From assembly GCA_021740585.1 (NCBI GenBank), contig JAIOZM010000021.1, positions 1-51,199 on the forward strand: a DNA stretch of 51,199 nucleotides, given 5' to 3'. A program made the translations under genes and the position numbers. Source of the stretch: Bacteroidales bacterium (GTDB lineage: Bacteria; Bacteroidota; Bacteroidia; Bacteroidales; GCA-2748055). The notes beneath the pieces were generated by a model. The model had not been told where the DNA came from. It worked only from the letters and a program-made list of their open reading frames with translations, and ran no database searches. Shown piece by piece: positions 8,370 to 17,907 of this stretch (within the stretch, counting starts at the first letter, position 1; every line of letters starts with the position of its first letter).

Positions 8370-10817
8370 TTACACCCGAATCTGAGCTCCCAACTCCCTC
8401 TCGAGTGAATTGGCAATGTTCTTCATTGCCTTGTCTATCTGTTTATCTGTTAGTGTATTATATTCATCCTGTAAAATAAAGCTTAAGGCATAAGATTTCT
8501 TTCCTTTTTCAATCTTATCACCATCATATACATCGAAGATATCCACTTTTCGCAGGAGTTTTCGCTCCGATTTTAAGGCGCTTTGTCGTAAATCCTCAAA
8601 CTTCACACTCTGATCTAAAATCATAGAAAGGTCTCTGCGGACTTCTGGGAATTTAGTTAAAGGGACGAATTGTGTTTTATGGGTGCCCAGAATTCGAAGG
8701 ATGTTGTTCCAATGAAAATCGGCATAAAACACTTCCTGTTCTATCTCGAATTTTCTTACTAAATCATCTTTTACCTTCCCGAATTCGACTAAAAGCTTAT
8801 TATTTTTGCTATACTTTAATCCTTGTGATAATTCAGCATTATCCGTTTCATTTTGAACCAGATCCACAGCTTGTAGATTAAATCTTTTAAGCAAAAGTTC
8901 TACGTAACTTTTCAACTGGAAGAAGTCGGAATCTGTTTCCTTTGTTTTCCAGTTCCCGGAAAGATTACTTCCGGTTTGGAAAAGAGCCAGATGTTTTTCT
9001 TCGAAGTATTTTTTATGCGGATCATTACTCTGAACCTTAGTATTTATGCTGTATGTATTTCCAAATTCAAAGAATCTCAATGATGAATTCTTACGGTTGA
9101 TATTGTATGAAACAGCCTCCAGTCCGCCAAATAAAAGCGTTTTTCGCATACAATTCAGATCATTGCTAAGGGGATTTAATATACGAACCAGCGATTCATC
9201 TTTGCTTTCAGCTGTTTCGTAATATGAAGATTTCGTTAATGAATTCGACATGATCTCATTAAAACCAATATTGCTGAGTAGTTCTGCACTTAGATGATTT
9301 ACTTTTTCAATATCCGGTTTTTGTGAGTAGGATAAATTCGATCTCACCCCATCAGGAAAACTTATGTTATTATAGCCGTAAATTCGTAAAACTTCTTCTA
9401 CCACATCAGCGGGTCGTTGAACATCGACGCGATAGGGAGGGACTTTCAGTTCCAATCCTTCCTTTGTTTCAGAAACGACTTTTATGTCAAGATTTTCAAG
9501 AATGCTTTTTACTTTTTCTCTTTCAATTTCCTTGCCTATGAGGGTATTCAGGTATTCATAGCTTAGATTTACATCAAAATCGGCAACCGGATCAGGATAA
9601 ACATCCACGATTTCGGAACTTATTTCGCCACCGGCCAGTTCTTTTATCAGCATTGCGGCTCTTTTTAATGCATAAACCGTAATGTTGGGATCCGATCCTC
9701 TTTCAAACCTGAAGGAACTATCGGTGTTAAGTAAATGCCTTTTCGAAGTTTTTCTAACATAAACCGGATGAAAACAAGCGCTTTCGAGGAAAATATTCTT
9801 TGTGCTATTCTTCACGCCCGAATCGATTCCCCCAAATACCCCGGCAATACACATGCCTTCTTTTTCACTACAAATCATCAGGTCCTCTGAAGACAATATT
9901 CGTTCTTTCTCGTCGAGACTAACAAATTTTGTTCCTTCTGCCAGGGTTTTAATGATGACTTTTTTCCCGGCAATTTTGTCGGCGTCGAATCCATGAAGCG
10001 GCTGACCTGTTTCGTGAAGCACAAAATTGGTTATATCCACCACATTATTTATAGGTTTAAGTCCGATAGCTTTAAGTTTATTCTGCAACCACTCGGGCGA
10101 TTCTTTTATTGCAACATTTGAAATTGTAATACCGGAATACCGTATGCAAGCTTCTTTGTTTTCAATAATTACCTGATACGGATTTTTATTGTTATCAGGT
10201 TTGAAGGTATTAACATCCGGTATGGCAAGATTTACTTCCCTATGTTGCTTAAGGAAAGCAGCCAGATCGCGGGCTACTCCATAATGTGAGGCACCATCAA
10301 TACGGTTTGGTGTAAGTCCAATTTCAAAAACCACGTCTTTTTCAATCTTAAAATACTCGCTGGCAGGAGTACCAATTTCTGTTTTTGGATCCAAAACCAA
10401 AATTCCTTCATGGTCGGTTCCAATCCCCAGCTCGTCCTCAGCACAGATCATTCCTTCAGAAACTTCACCCCGTATTTTAACTTTTTTCAACTTTAATTCT
10501 TCATCACCCATATATAAAGTGGTGCCAACTACAGCCACAGCCACTTTTTGTCCCGTGGCAACATTTGGGGCTCCACAAACGATAGGCAGGACTTCTGTAC
10601 CCGTGTTTACTGTTGTTACACTCAGATTGTCAGCATTCGGATGAGGTTTGCAGCTAAGAACCTGGCCAACAACAACACCTTCGAGTCCACCTTTAACCGA
10701 TTCAAATTTTTCAAAGCCTTCAACCTCTAATCCGATATCGGTTAAAATTTTAGCACATTCTTCAGGTTCAGGTAGATAGTCGATATAATCTTTCAGCCAG
10801 TTATAAGAAATTTTCAT
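8370..10817 (-). CDS. pheT: phenylalanyl-tRNA synthetase beta subunit
   Basis: The 815-residue beta subunit of the (alpha-beta)2 enzyme that charges tRNA-Phe. Domains run in the usual order: N-terminal MKISYNWLKDY, OB-type tRNA-binding domain (about 40-150), B3/B4 editing domain (about 210-380), B5 domain (about 405-480), catalytic-like core, and C-terminal anticodon-binding FDX-ACB domain (about 720-815). pheS is not in the window, so the two subunits are encoded apart. It is divergent from surE; a -7-like promoter element lies at 10845-10852. Confidence 0.97.
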   Translation of the reverse strand: MKISYNWLKDYIDYLPEPEECAKILTDIGLEVEGFEKFESVKGGLEGVVVGQVLSCKPHPNADNLSVTTVNTGTEVLPIVCGAPNVATGQKVAVAVVGTTLYMGDEELKLKKVKIRGEVSEGMICAEDELGIGTDHEGILVLDPKTEIGTPASEYFKIEKDVVFEIGLTPNRIDGASHYGVARDLAAFLKQHREVNLAIPDVNTFKPDNNKNPYQVIIENKEACIRYSGITISNVAIKESPEWLQNKLKAIGLKPINNVVDITNFVLHETGQPLHGFDADKIAGKKVIIKTLAEGTKFVSLDEKERILSSEDLMICSEKEGMCIAGVFGGIDSGVKNSTKNIFLESACFHPVYVRKTSKRHLLNTDSSFRFERGSDPNITVYALKRAAMLIKELAGGEISSEIVDVYPDPVADFDVNLSYEYLNTLIGKEIEREKVKSILENLDIKVVSETKEGLELKVPPYRVDVQRPADVVEEVLRIYGYNNISFPDGVRSNLSYSQKPDIEKVNHLSAELLSNIGFNEIMSNSLTKSSYYETAESKDESLVRILNPLSNDLNCMRKTLLFGGLEAVSYNINRKNSSLRFFEFGNTYSINTKVQSNDPHKKYFEEKHLALFQTGSNLSGNWKTKETDSDFFQLKSYVELLLKRFNLQAVDLVQNETDNAELSQGLKYSKNNKLLVEFGKVKDDLVRKFEIEQEVFYADFHWNNILRILGTHKTQFVPLTKFPEVRRDLSMILDQSVKFEDLRQSALKSERKLLRKVDIFDVYDGDKIEKGKKSYALSFILQDEYNTLTDKQIDKAMKNIANSLERELGAQIRV

Positions 10818-10844
10818 GTTTTTTTATTGGATAAATGTGAGCAG

Positions 10845-10852
10845 CAAAAGTA
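10845..10852 (-). promoter_or_regulatory. -7 promoter element for pheT (TAnnTTTG)
   Basis: The minus strand reads TACTTTTG, matching TAnnTTTG, 28 bp before the pheT ATG. No TTG lies at 19 bp upstream, so only the -7 half is convincing. It is placed back to back with the surE promoter in the divergent gap. Confidence 0.4.
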
Positions 10853-10903
10853 TAAATTATTTACAGGAATTCCATCTTTTTCTGCGCCTTGCATTTTAAC
10901 CGC

Positions 10904-10933
10904 TTGGAAATCCAAGGCTTTTCAATATTTTTG
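10904..10933 (+). promoter_or_regulatory. Bacteroidota-type promoter for the surE operon
   Basis: TTG at 10904-10906, exactly 19 bases, then TATTTTTG at 10926-10933 matches the TTG-N19-TAnnTTTG consensus in full. Transcription should begin near 10940, which is downstream of the ATG at 10889 but upstream of the GTG at 10952. This decides the surE start in favour of the GTG. Confidence 0.7.
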
Positions 10934-10951
10934 TATCTTAAAATAAAGATT

Positions 10952-11722
10952 GTGAAAGAAAAGAAATTAATTTTAATCACCAACGACGATGGCGTTCATG
11001 CCAAAGGCATAAATTGTCTGATTGAAGTAGCAAGAGAGTTTGGTGATGTTTTGGTTGTAGCTCCCCTGGAAGCTATGTCGGGAATGTCGCACGCAATAAC
11101 CATAAAGAGTCCCTTAAGAATTAAAAAACTTAAAGAAGAGGAAGGTTTAACGGTTTATAGTTGTGCAGGAACACCCGTCGATTGTGTGAAACTGAGTTTT
11201 AATCATGTACTCCAGCGCAGACCCGATTTAGTGCTTTCAGGAATAAATCATGGCTCCAATGCTTCGGCATCGGTGGTCTATTCCGGAACTATGGCTGCGG
11301 CTATGGAAGCCTGTGTGAACCTGGTGCCTTCTGTTGGATTGTCTTTGTCCAGTTATGCTCCTGATGCCGATTTTTCTGAAGCAAAAAATATTGCGAGGAA
11401 GGTCATCGACCGTGTGCTTAAAGAAGGTCTCGATCATGGGGTATGTCTGAATGTGAACATACCCGAAATGAATGGTGAGGCTATTAAAGGAATTAAAATC
11501 GGGCGTCAGGCAAAAGGTTACTGGAAGGAAGAATTCGATCGCAGGGTGGATCCGCATAATGGTGAATATTTTTGGCTTACCGGCTATTATCATAACGAAG
11601 AACCGAATTCTGATGACACTGATGAATATGCTCTTGCAAATAATTATGTTTCGGTTTGCCCTGTAACTGTTGATTTAACTGCTCATCATTATATTGAAAA
11701 ACTCAAGAAATGGGATCTTTAA
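10952..11722 (+). CDS. surE: 5'/3'-nucleotidase SurE
   Basis: Metal-dependent nucleoside monophosphate phosphatase of the survival protein E family. With the GTG start at 10952 the protein has 256 residues, and the metal-binding motif LITNDDG lies right at the N-terminus as in all SurE proteins; SGINHGSNAS (catalytic Asn and Ser region) and the conserved YSGTMAAAMEA segment follow. A longer reading from ATG 10889 would add 21 residues with no family match and would precede the predicted transcription start. The stop overlaps the next gene as TAATG. Confidence 0.93.
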   Translation: MKEKKLILITNDDGVHAKGINCLIEVAREFGDVLVVAPLEAMSGMSHAITIKSPLRIKKLKEEEGLTVYSCAGTPVDCVKLSFNHVLQRRPDLVLSGINHGSNASASVVYSGTMAAAMEACVNLVPSVGLSLSSYAPDADFSEAKNIARKVIDRVLKEGLDHGVCLNVNIPEMNGEAIKGIKIGRQAKGYWKEEFDRRVDPHNGEYFWLTGYYHNEEPNSDDTDEYALANNYVSVCPVTVDLTAHHYIEKLKKWDL

Positions 11723-12015
11723 TGTCCTCTCAAAAGGCCAATAGAATTGGAACAGGGATAACGGCAGGAATTCTTTTACCTTTGATGCTCCTGATTATCA
11801 TTTTTGCAATAAAAAAGAATGATTACGGTTTTTTTGAATACATAAGGCTGAATCTTCAGATAGGGAATTTGCCTAAAGTAATTAGCCTGAGCCTTATCCC
11901 GAATTTAGCACTGTTTTTTTTATTCATTCAGAAGAATTATCTGAAATCAGCCAGAGGAATAATTATGGCCATGTTTATTGCAGGTTTTATCATTGTTATT
12001 CTGAAACTCGTATGA
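11722..12015 (+). CDS. small membrane protein of unknown function
   Basis: About 97 residues with three predicted membrane segments: an N-terminal one (GITAGILLPLMLLIIIF), a central one (SLIPNLALFFLF) and a C-terminal one (MAMFIAGFIIVILKLV). I chose the ATG at 11722, which overlaps the surE stop as TAATG; an ATG at 11710 in the same frame is also possible. I do not recognise the family. Its tight place between surE and lpxB suggests co-transcription and perhaps an envelope role, but no function is assigned. Confidence 0.75.
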   Translation: MSSQKANRIGTGITAGILLPLMLLIIIFAIKKNDYGFFEYIRLNLQIGNLPKVISLSLIPNLALFFLFIQKNYLKSARGIIMAMFIAGFIIVILKLV

Positions 12016-12056
12016 TCAAAAAAGGAGCTGTTTCCTCGGAAAAAAAGCATTAGACT

Positions 12057-13184
12057 ATGAAGTATTACTTAATTGCAGGAGAAGCTTCGGGCGATTTGCA
12101 TGCCTCAAATCTGATGAAGGAATTGCAAAATCTTGATACAAATACTGAATTTCGTTTTTTTGGTGGCGATAAAATGCTTGAAGTGGGAGGGACACTGGTC
12201 AGACATTATAAAGAAATGGCCTTTATGGGTCTTGTGGATGTACTGGCAAACCTGAGAACAATTTCAAAGAATCTCACTTTCTGTAAAGAAGATATTCAGT
12301 TATGGAAACCTGATGCCATTATTTTAGTGGATTATGCCGGATTTAATTTAAGAATAGCCGAATATGCAAAGGGACTAGGGATAAAGGTGTATTATTATAT
12401 TTCACCAAAAGTATGGGTGTGGAAAAAATCAAGAATCAAAAAATTAAAGCTGTTTACCGATAAATTATTCGTCATCTTTCCCTTTGAAGTCGATTTTTTT
12501 AAGTCGCATAATATGAAAGTGGAATACTACGGGAATCCTCTGATGGATTCGTATTCTCAATTTATTGGAAAGGCAAAAAATGAAAACGATTTTAGAAAAG
12601 AAAACGATCTTTCAGAAAAGCCCCTTATTGCCTTGCTAAGTGGAAGCCGAAAGGATGAAATCAAGCGTTGTTTGCCGGAAATGGTTAGGGCAGCAAAATC
12701 TTTTCCTGAATACCAGTTTGTTGTGGCAGGTGCGCCTTCAATTCCTGATGATTTATACCATAAAATTCTGGTAGATACTGAGGTCAGATTGCTTAAGAAC
12801 AGCACCTACGATATTTTGAAAAATGCATACGCTGGTATAATTACTTCAGGTACAGCAACCCTTGAAACGGCAATTTTTAAGGTGCCACAGGTAGTGGTTT
12901 ATATGACCAGCCCCTTTAACTTTTACCTGGCAAGAATGTTCATAAAGGTAAGATTCTTCTCACTGGTTAATCTTATATCGGGAAAGGAAGTAGTGAAGGA
13001 ACTGCTTCAATTTAAAATAGCTGAACGAGTAATCGCTGAACTTCAAAATATTCTTAAAGATGCAGCTTACCGTCAAAAAATGCTGAAAAATTACAATGAT
13101 TTGCATACTTTAGTCGGTGAACCCGGATCTTCATTTAGAATTGCAGAAAGGATTCATGAACTTGGAATGGTAAATAATGTGTAA
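12057..13184 (+). CDS. lpxB: lipid-A-disaccharide synthase
   Basis: Glycosyltransferase (GT19) that joins UDP-diacylglucosamine and lipid X to make the lipid A disaccharide at the inner face of the inner membrane. The 375-residue protein opens with YYLIAGEASGDLHAS, the family hallmark; VDYAGFNLR, YYISPKVWVWK, LLSGSRKDEI and a C-terminal TSGTATLETA donor-site motif follow. Length is normal. It is part of the surE operon, 41 bp after the small membrane protein and 9 bp before the SpoIID-like gene. Confidence 0.96.
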   Translation: MKYYLIAGEASGDLHASNLMKELQNLDTNTEFRFFGGDKMLEVGGTLVRHYKEMAFMGLVDVLANLRTISKNLTFCKEDIQLWKPDAIILVDYAGFNLRIAEYAKGLGIKVYYYISPKVWVWKKSRIKKLKLFTDKLFVIFPFEVDFFKSHNMKVEYYGNPLMDSYSQFIGKAKNENDFRKENDLSEKPLIALLSGSRKDEIKRCLPEMVRAAKSFPEYQFVVAGAPSIPDDLYHKILVDTEVRLLKNSTYDILKNAYAGIITSGTATLETAIFKVPQVVVYMTSPFNFYLARMFIKVRFFSLVNLISGKEVVKELLQFKIAERVIAELQNILKDAAYRQKMLKNYNDLHTLVGEPGSSFRIAERIHELGMVNNV

Positions 13185-13193
13185 ATACGGAAA

Positions 13194-14363
13194 ATGAAAT
13201 CTAAAACGATTTATATTTTATTATTACTTTTCTTATTTGGGAATCTGTATGCTCAACCGGTTCGCATTGGCTTGCTGAATGACCATCTGGTTGAGGCATT
13301 TAGCTTTCATTGTATGGAAGGTAGTTTTGAGTTGTATTCAGGGGAGACAAAAATTAAAACCATACAAAAAGGTGAGCTCATTTATTTCTCTCTGGCGGAT
13401 AAGGGAGGGATACTAATTAATAACGGGAAAGAATTAAAAGGGAAATTTACATCATTAAAATTTATCGATCCTGATTTTAGCAGCCAGTTTAGTTTGAAAA
13501 TGATACATCCCATGCTTCCCACACGCTTTTATGAGGGGGAACTGGAGGTAAATATGCATCATGGTGTATTTCGTTTGATAAATATTCTCGATTTCGATCA
13601 TTACCTCGCAGGTGTGGTGGAAACCGAGGCTGGTCCGGGAGCTCCTGATGAATTTTTTAAAGTTCAGGCTGTACTTTGCCGTACCTATGCTGTAAGCAAT
13701 TGGGATAAACATAATTCTGAAGGCTTTAATCTTTGTGATAATGTTCATTGTCAGGCTTTTCATGGAAGAAATGATGAGAATCCTGCCATTCTTGACGCGG
13801 TTTATTCCACCCATGATATTGTTGTTGCAGATAAATCATACAAATTAATTGAAGCCGTTTATCATTCCAATTCGGGTGGAGAGACACAAAAAGCTGAAGG
13901 GTTCTGGCTTGAAAACAAAGATTATTTGCTATCGGTTTTGGATCCATTTTCTAAAGATCAGAGGAATTACAGCTGGGAATATAAAACCGACTGGAAGACC
14001 TGGCAGTCATATTTTGCTGAGATGGGTGTAGATGGTGAAAAAATCGACAATACACAGCTGCTTATTAAGCAGGATCACAGGAAGACTTATGTATCTTTTG
14101 GGAAGGATACCGTTTATCTGAAAAATATCAGAGACGATTTTGGACTGAAGTCAGCCTTCTTCGATACCTATTTAACTGATGGGAAAGTGATATTGAAGGG
14201 AAAAGGATATGGACACGGACTAGGATTAAGTCAGGAAGGGGCCATGGAAATGGTCAAAAAAGGATATTCCTACCGGGATGTTCTGAATTTTTACTATTTC
14301 AATATAATGATAAGCGATTTGAACGATTTGCCGGTTAATTCTGTACCGGAAATTTTCAGGTAA
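13194..14363 (+). CDS. SpoIID/LytB-domain protein (secreted)
   Basis: A 389-residue exported protein with a signal peptide (residues 1-20, ending NLYAQ). The SpoIID domain spans about residues 105-380: a segment reading ILDFDHYLAGVVETE, then QAVLCRTYAV, a Cys-rich CDNVHCQ, and the terminal GKGYGHGLGLSQEGA followed by YRDVLNFYY. SpoIID is a lytic transglycosylase acting on stripped glycan strands; related proteins enhance cell-wall amidases. A peptidoglycan role is likely, though not a sporulation one. It lies between lpxB and gldF and is probably co-transcribed with lpxB. Confidence 0.88.
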   Translation: MKSKTIYILLLLFLFGNLYAQPVRIGLLNDHLVEAFSFHCMEGSFELYSGETKIKTIQKGELIYFSLADKGGILINNGKELKGKFTSLKFIDPDFSSQFSLKMIHPMLPTRFYEGELEVNMHHGVFRLINILDFDHYLAGVVETEAGPGAPDEFFKVQAVLCRTYAVSNWDKHNSEGFNLCDNVHCQAFHGRNDENPAILDAVYSTHDIVVADKSYKLIEAVYHSNSGGETQKAEGFWLENKDYLLSVLDPFSKDQRNYSWEYKTDWKTWQSYFAEMGVDGEKIDNTQLLIKQDHRKTYVSFGKDTVYLKNIRDDFGLKSAFFDTYLTDGKVILKGKGYGHGLGLSQEGAMEMVKKGYSYRDVLNFYYFNIMISDLNDLPVNSVPEIFR

Positions 14364-14396
14364 TGTCATAGCCAATAAAAAGTTAAGTTAAAAAAT

Positions 14397-15128
14397 ATGT
14401 ATACTCAGTTTTTAAAAGAAATAAGAGGTTTTTTCAGCTCGGTTACCGGATTTCTGGTGGTAATTGTATTCATATTATTGAACAGTTCATTTATGTGGAT
14501 ATTCAAAGGAGAGAACAATGTTTTGGAAAATGGATATGCTTCTCTCGATTCGCTTTTTTCTCTGGCCCCCTGGCTATTTCTCTTTTTGGTTCCTGCTGTT
14601 ACCATGAAAATGTTTGCCGAAGAGCAAAAAACAGGCACTTTGGAATTATTATTAACCCGCCCTGTTTCTGAATGGCATATCGTATTATCGAAATTTTTTG
14701 CTGCCTGGGCGCTTATCCTCATTTCACTGATACCTACCCTTATTTATTTTTACTCGGTTTACAGACTGGGAAATCCTGTCGGGAATATTGACATTGGAGG
14801 GACCTGGGGCTCGTATATCGGACTTTTATTTTTGGGGGGAATTTATGCTTCAATTGGTATTTTCGCCTCTTCATTAACAGATAATCAGATTGTTGCATTT
14901 ATAATTGCTGTTTTACTCTCATTTATGGTTTTTATTGGTTTTGATTTAATGGCTGGCATTTTTGAAAACGGACAGGTTTCTCATCTGGTTGAGAAAATGG
15001 GGATCAAATTTCATTACCAGTCCATGGCAAGGGGAGTAATAGATAGCCGTGACTTAATTTACTTCCTTTCCATGGGATTTATTATGATTTATGCCACACG
15101 TTTTGTTTTAATAAAAAGGAAATGGTAA
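14397..15128 (+). CDS. gldF: gliding-type ABC transporter permease GldF
   Basis: A 243-residue permease with six hydrophobic segments, of the ABC-2 type, containing KMFAEEQKTGTLELLLTRP, a typical ABC-2 loop after the second segment. Together with the next gene it forms the GldF/GldG pair known from Flavobacterium gliding mutants. The ATPase partner (GldA) is not in the window. Its last seven bases overlap the GldG frame. Gld names do not prove that the cell glides, since gldFG occurs in non-gliding Bacteroidota as well. Confidence 0.87.
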   Translation: MYTQFLKEIRGFFSSVTGFLVVIVFILLNSSFMWIFKGENNVLENGYASLDSLFSLAPWLFLFLVPAVTMKMFAEEQKTGTLELLLTRPVSEWHIVLSKFFAAWALILISLIPTLIYFYSVYRLGNPVGNIDIGGTWGSYIGLLFLGGIYASIGIFASSLTDNQIVAFIIAVLLSFMVFIGFDLMAGIFENGQVSHLVEKMGIKFHYQSMARGVIDSRDLIYFLSMGFIMIYATRFVLIKRKW

Positions 15129-16852
15129 AAAATACAGGGAATAATAAAACAATGCGAAAGTTTATAATTGAGTTCATCTTTGTGATTGTTGGCGTAATTT
15201 TTATTGGCCAGATTGCCTCTATTCGTTTTTTTCGCCTTGACCTTACTACTGAAAAACGTTTTTCAATTTCTCCTTCTTCCCGTGAAATATTAAGAGAACT
15301 GGATGATGTAGTATTTGTGCGGGTGTATCTGGATGGAGAACTTCCCAACGATTTGATTCAGTTTAAGGAAAATATTAAAGAAACTCTCATCGAATTCAGA
15401 GCCTATGCCGGTGAAAATGTCGAATTCGAATTCATCAACCTTTATGAGGAAAAGAATACTGAACTGAGAAATAAGATGATGGGTGATTTGGCTGACAAAG
15501 GTTTGCAGGTTACCGATATTCAGTTACGCGATAATGAAGGTGGATTAACAACCAAAATTATATTTCCGGGTGCCATTTTTTCTTATAAAAATATTGAGTT
15601 TCCAGTAAACCTGCTTAAAAATAATCCTGCCTTACCCTATAGGGAGAATATCGCAAACTCGGTTCAATCGCTTGAATATGAGTTTATCAGAGCCATTAAA
15701 AGCATAAGTAATAAAAAAATTGAAAAGGTGGCTTTTATTGAAGGTCACGGAGAATTGGATTTTTGGGAAACCTACGATATCAGCACAGAATTGAGCCTGT
15801 TTTTTCAGGTCGACAGAGGTGTGATCGGTGGCAATCTTGAAAATGTACTGAATTACAAAGCCTTATTTATTGCACGGCCATTGACAAAATTCAGCGAAGC
15901 CGATAAATTTGTTCTTGATCAGTACCTTATGAATGGAGGGAAATTATTATTCTTTCTCGATCCTGTCTCAGCAAATGAAGACAGCCTTATAAACGGTCAA
16001 ACCTATACCAGCTTCAGGGATTTAAATATTTACGATCTTTTATTTAAATACGGAATACGAATCAGCTATAACCTGGTGAAAGATCTGCAGTGCAATTATA
16101 AAAAGATTATGACCTCTGTGAATAATCAGGAACCCAGAGCCACTATCCTGCCATGGTGGTATTCTCCTTTAATTTCTGCTTCCTCAGAAAATATTGTAAC
16201 TAAAGGATTAAACTACATAAAAACCGATTATATAAGTGCTATCGATACAACCCCTGTGAATATTCCTGGACTAAAAAGAACGGTGCTTCTGGCCACTTCC
16301 GATACTTGTGCACTCATTGAGAATCCGGTATATATCAGCATGGATGAGGTAACAAAACCACCCGACAGATCTGTATTTGTCCATTCTTCACTACCCGTTG
16401 CCATACTTTCTGAGGGTGAGTTTACATCATTTTACAGAAATTATGGTGTGCCTTCAGGAGTAGTCAGGTCTGATATACCTATTCTGGACAGCTCAAAGCC
16501 AAGCTCTCTTTTTGTAAGCGGCGATGCCGACATGATTCGAAATGAGGTGCAAATTCAAAATAATCAGCCCATTCCCCTGGCTTTAGGTTACGACAGGGAT
16601 ACCAGACAAACATTTGGTAATAAGGAATTTATAATGAATGTGGTAAATTACATGACCGATGATAAAGCTTTGATCGGTCTTCGGTCGGGTGAGTATAAAC
16701 TTCGGTTATTGGACAGTCTGAAACTGAGAAATAAACAGGTGAAATTAAAATGGATACTTGTAAATACAGTGTTTCCGGTGTTTCTCATTATTATCCTTGC
16801 CTGGGCATATAGTTTCAGCAGAAAGAAAAAATACAGTAAAAACCAGCTTTAA
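15122..16852 (+). CDS. gldG: gliding motility-associated ABC transporter substrate-binding protein GldG
   Basis: A 576-residue protein with an N-terminal membrane anchor (about residues 12-34), a large periplasmic region, and a C-terminal membrane segment (about 545-565) followed by a basic tail. RFFRLDLTTEKRFSISP and IEKVAFIEGHGELDF belong to the GldG/ABC_transp_aux family. The start could also be the ATG at 15152, which begins directly before the anchor; the 15122 ATG overlaps gldF and is kept for coupling. It works with GldF, probably as a membrane-bound accessory subunit. Confidence 0.87.
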   Translation: MVKNTGNNKTMRKFIIEFIFVIVGVIFIGQIASIRFFRLDLTTEKRFSISPSSREILRELDDVVFVRVYLDGELPNDLIQFKENIKETLIEFRAYAGENVEFEFINLYEEKNTELRNKMMGDLADKGLQVTDIQLRDNEGGLTTKIIFPGAIFSYKNIEFPVNLLKNNPALPYRENIANSVQSLEYEFIRAIKSISNKKIEKVAFIEGHGELDFWETYDISTELSLFFQVDRGVIGGNLENVLNYKALFIARPLTKFSEADKFVLDQYLMNGGKLLFFLDPVSANEDSLINGQTYTSFRDLNIYDLLFKYGIRISYNLVKDLQCNYKKIMTSVNNQEPRATILPWWYSPLISASSENIVTKGLNYIKTDYISAIDTTPVNIPGLKRTVLLATSDTCALIENPVYISMDEVTKPPDRSVFVHSSLPVAILSEGEFTSFYRNYGVPSGVVRSDIPILDSSKPSSLFVSGDADMIRNEVQIQNNQPIPLALGYDRDTRQTFGNKEFIMNVVNYMTDDKALIGLRSGEYKLRLLDSLKLRNKQVKLKWILVNTVFPVFLIIILAWAYSFSRKKKYSKNQL

Positions 16853-16854
16853 CC

Positions 16855-17778
16855 ATGAGAATTTATAAACTACTCTTTTTCATTGGCTTATTAGGAGGGG
16901 TAATTATGTCTTGTGGATCTCCACTGGGTGACAGTTTTTCAAGACAATTTGTTATAAGTGATACCCTTACTATTCGAAGTATATTCATTTCGGGAGAGAG
17001 TGATTTCCTGTTGAAACGTATAGAAAATGGTTGGGAATTGAATAATGAAAGTAGGGTAAATCAGATCGCAATCAATAATCTCTTACTTGCTTTTTCCAGA
17101 CTTGAGAAGCTTGGAGTTACAAAGAATCATAATTGGGGTGAATCAAAACCTATTCTATTCACCCTGGAAACAAAGAAAGAAAAATATTCTTTTTCCTTTA
17201 TTTTTTCTGAAGATGGAGCATATATAAGCAAAACCGGCTTGGATGAGTTTTACAGGTTTGGGATAAAAGGATTCCCGGAAGCCAAAGTAGAAGAGCTGTT
17301 CTCAGGTAGTGAGCATCATTGGAAGGATCCTTTAATAATTAATTTCAGGCCGGAATTAATAAAAGAAATAGAAGTTATTCCTGCCGAAAGCTGGGGAGAA
17401 CCCTTCAAAATTAACAGAAAAGGTGAGGAATGGGTCCTTCTTGATATGGAGGGAAATGAAGTAAGTAAAGAAAATACAGACCGTGAAAAATTATTCGATT
17501 ATTGCCGTAATTTCTTTGGGATTTACTTTGATAAAGAATTAGAAGATAAGGATTTGTATAAAAATACCCTTTCTAAAGAGGTTTTCTATAGCATTAAAAT
17601 TATAAGCCAAAGCAATAAAGAAATGGTATTAGATATTTATCCATATTTTGATGAGAAGGGCGAATATGATGATTTTAATGCAATTATAACCAAATCAGGT
17701 TCCGAAAATGTCTATTTCGTCAATTATGTATTCCTCGATCCTATGTTTGAATGCTATTCTTCATTTCTTAAGAAATAA
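16855..17778 (+). CDS. putative lipoprotein downstream of gldG (DUF4340-like)
   Basis: A 307-residue protein with a lipoprotein signal: a hydrophobic stretch followed by VIMSC, the Cys near residue 20 being the lipid-modified residue. The remainder is soluble and beta-rich. Its place two bases after gldG, and the pattern of short repeats of a W-x-LNN type early in the chain, recall DUF4340 proteins that often follow GldG-like genes; this family match is tentative. It is likely part of the gldFG unit and periplasmic. Confidence 0.7.
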   Translation: MRIYKLLFFIGLLGGVIMSCGSPLGDSFSRQFVISDTLTIRSIFISGESDFLLKRIENGWELNNESRVNQIAINNLLLAFSRLEKLGVTKNHNWGESKPILFTLETKKEKYSFSFIFSEDGAYISKTGLDEFYRFGIKGFPEAKVEELFSGSEHHWKDPLIINFRPELIKEIEVIPAESWGEPFKINRKGEEWVLLDMEGNEVSKENTDREKLFDYCRNFFGIYFDKELEDKDLYKNTLSKEVFYSIKIISQSNKEMVLDIYPYFDEKGEYDDFNAIITKSGSENVYFVNYVFLDPMFECYSSFLKK

Positions 17779-17782
17779 ATTA

Positions 17783-17833
17783 ATGGATTACGGTTTAGCT
17801 TCTGATTTTTTTTTTGTATTATTGGTAATCCAT
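17783..17833. repeat. 9-bp perfect inverted repeat upstream of dnaN
   Basis: ATGGATTAC at 17783-17791 and GTAATCCAT at 17825-17833 are exact inverted copies 33 bases apart, surrounding a run of ten T. They lie between the lipoprotein stop and dnaN. The T run sits inside the loop, so it is not a standard terminator; two binding half-sites for a dimer are possible. Confidence 0.3.
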
Positions 17834-17907
17834 TTGGAACATTGAAATAGCTTCGATCATCGGAGAAAATTATATATAGAATAACGTAATATTAAATATA
17901 AACAACT

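Noticed and set aside
10889-10951. Longer SurE start at ATG 10889
   Set aside because: It precedes the predicted transcription start and adds 21 residues that do not belong to the family. GTG 10952 is favoured.
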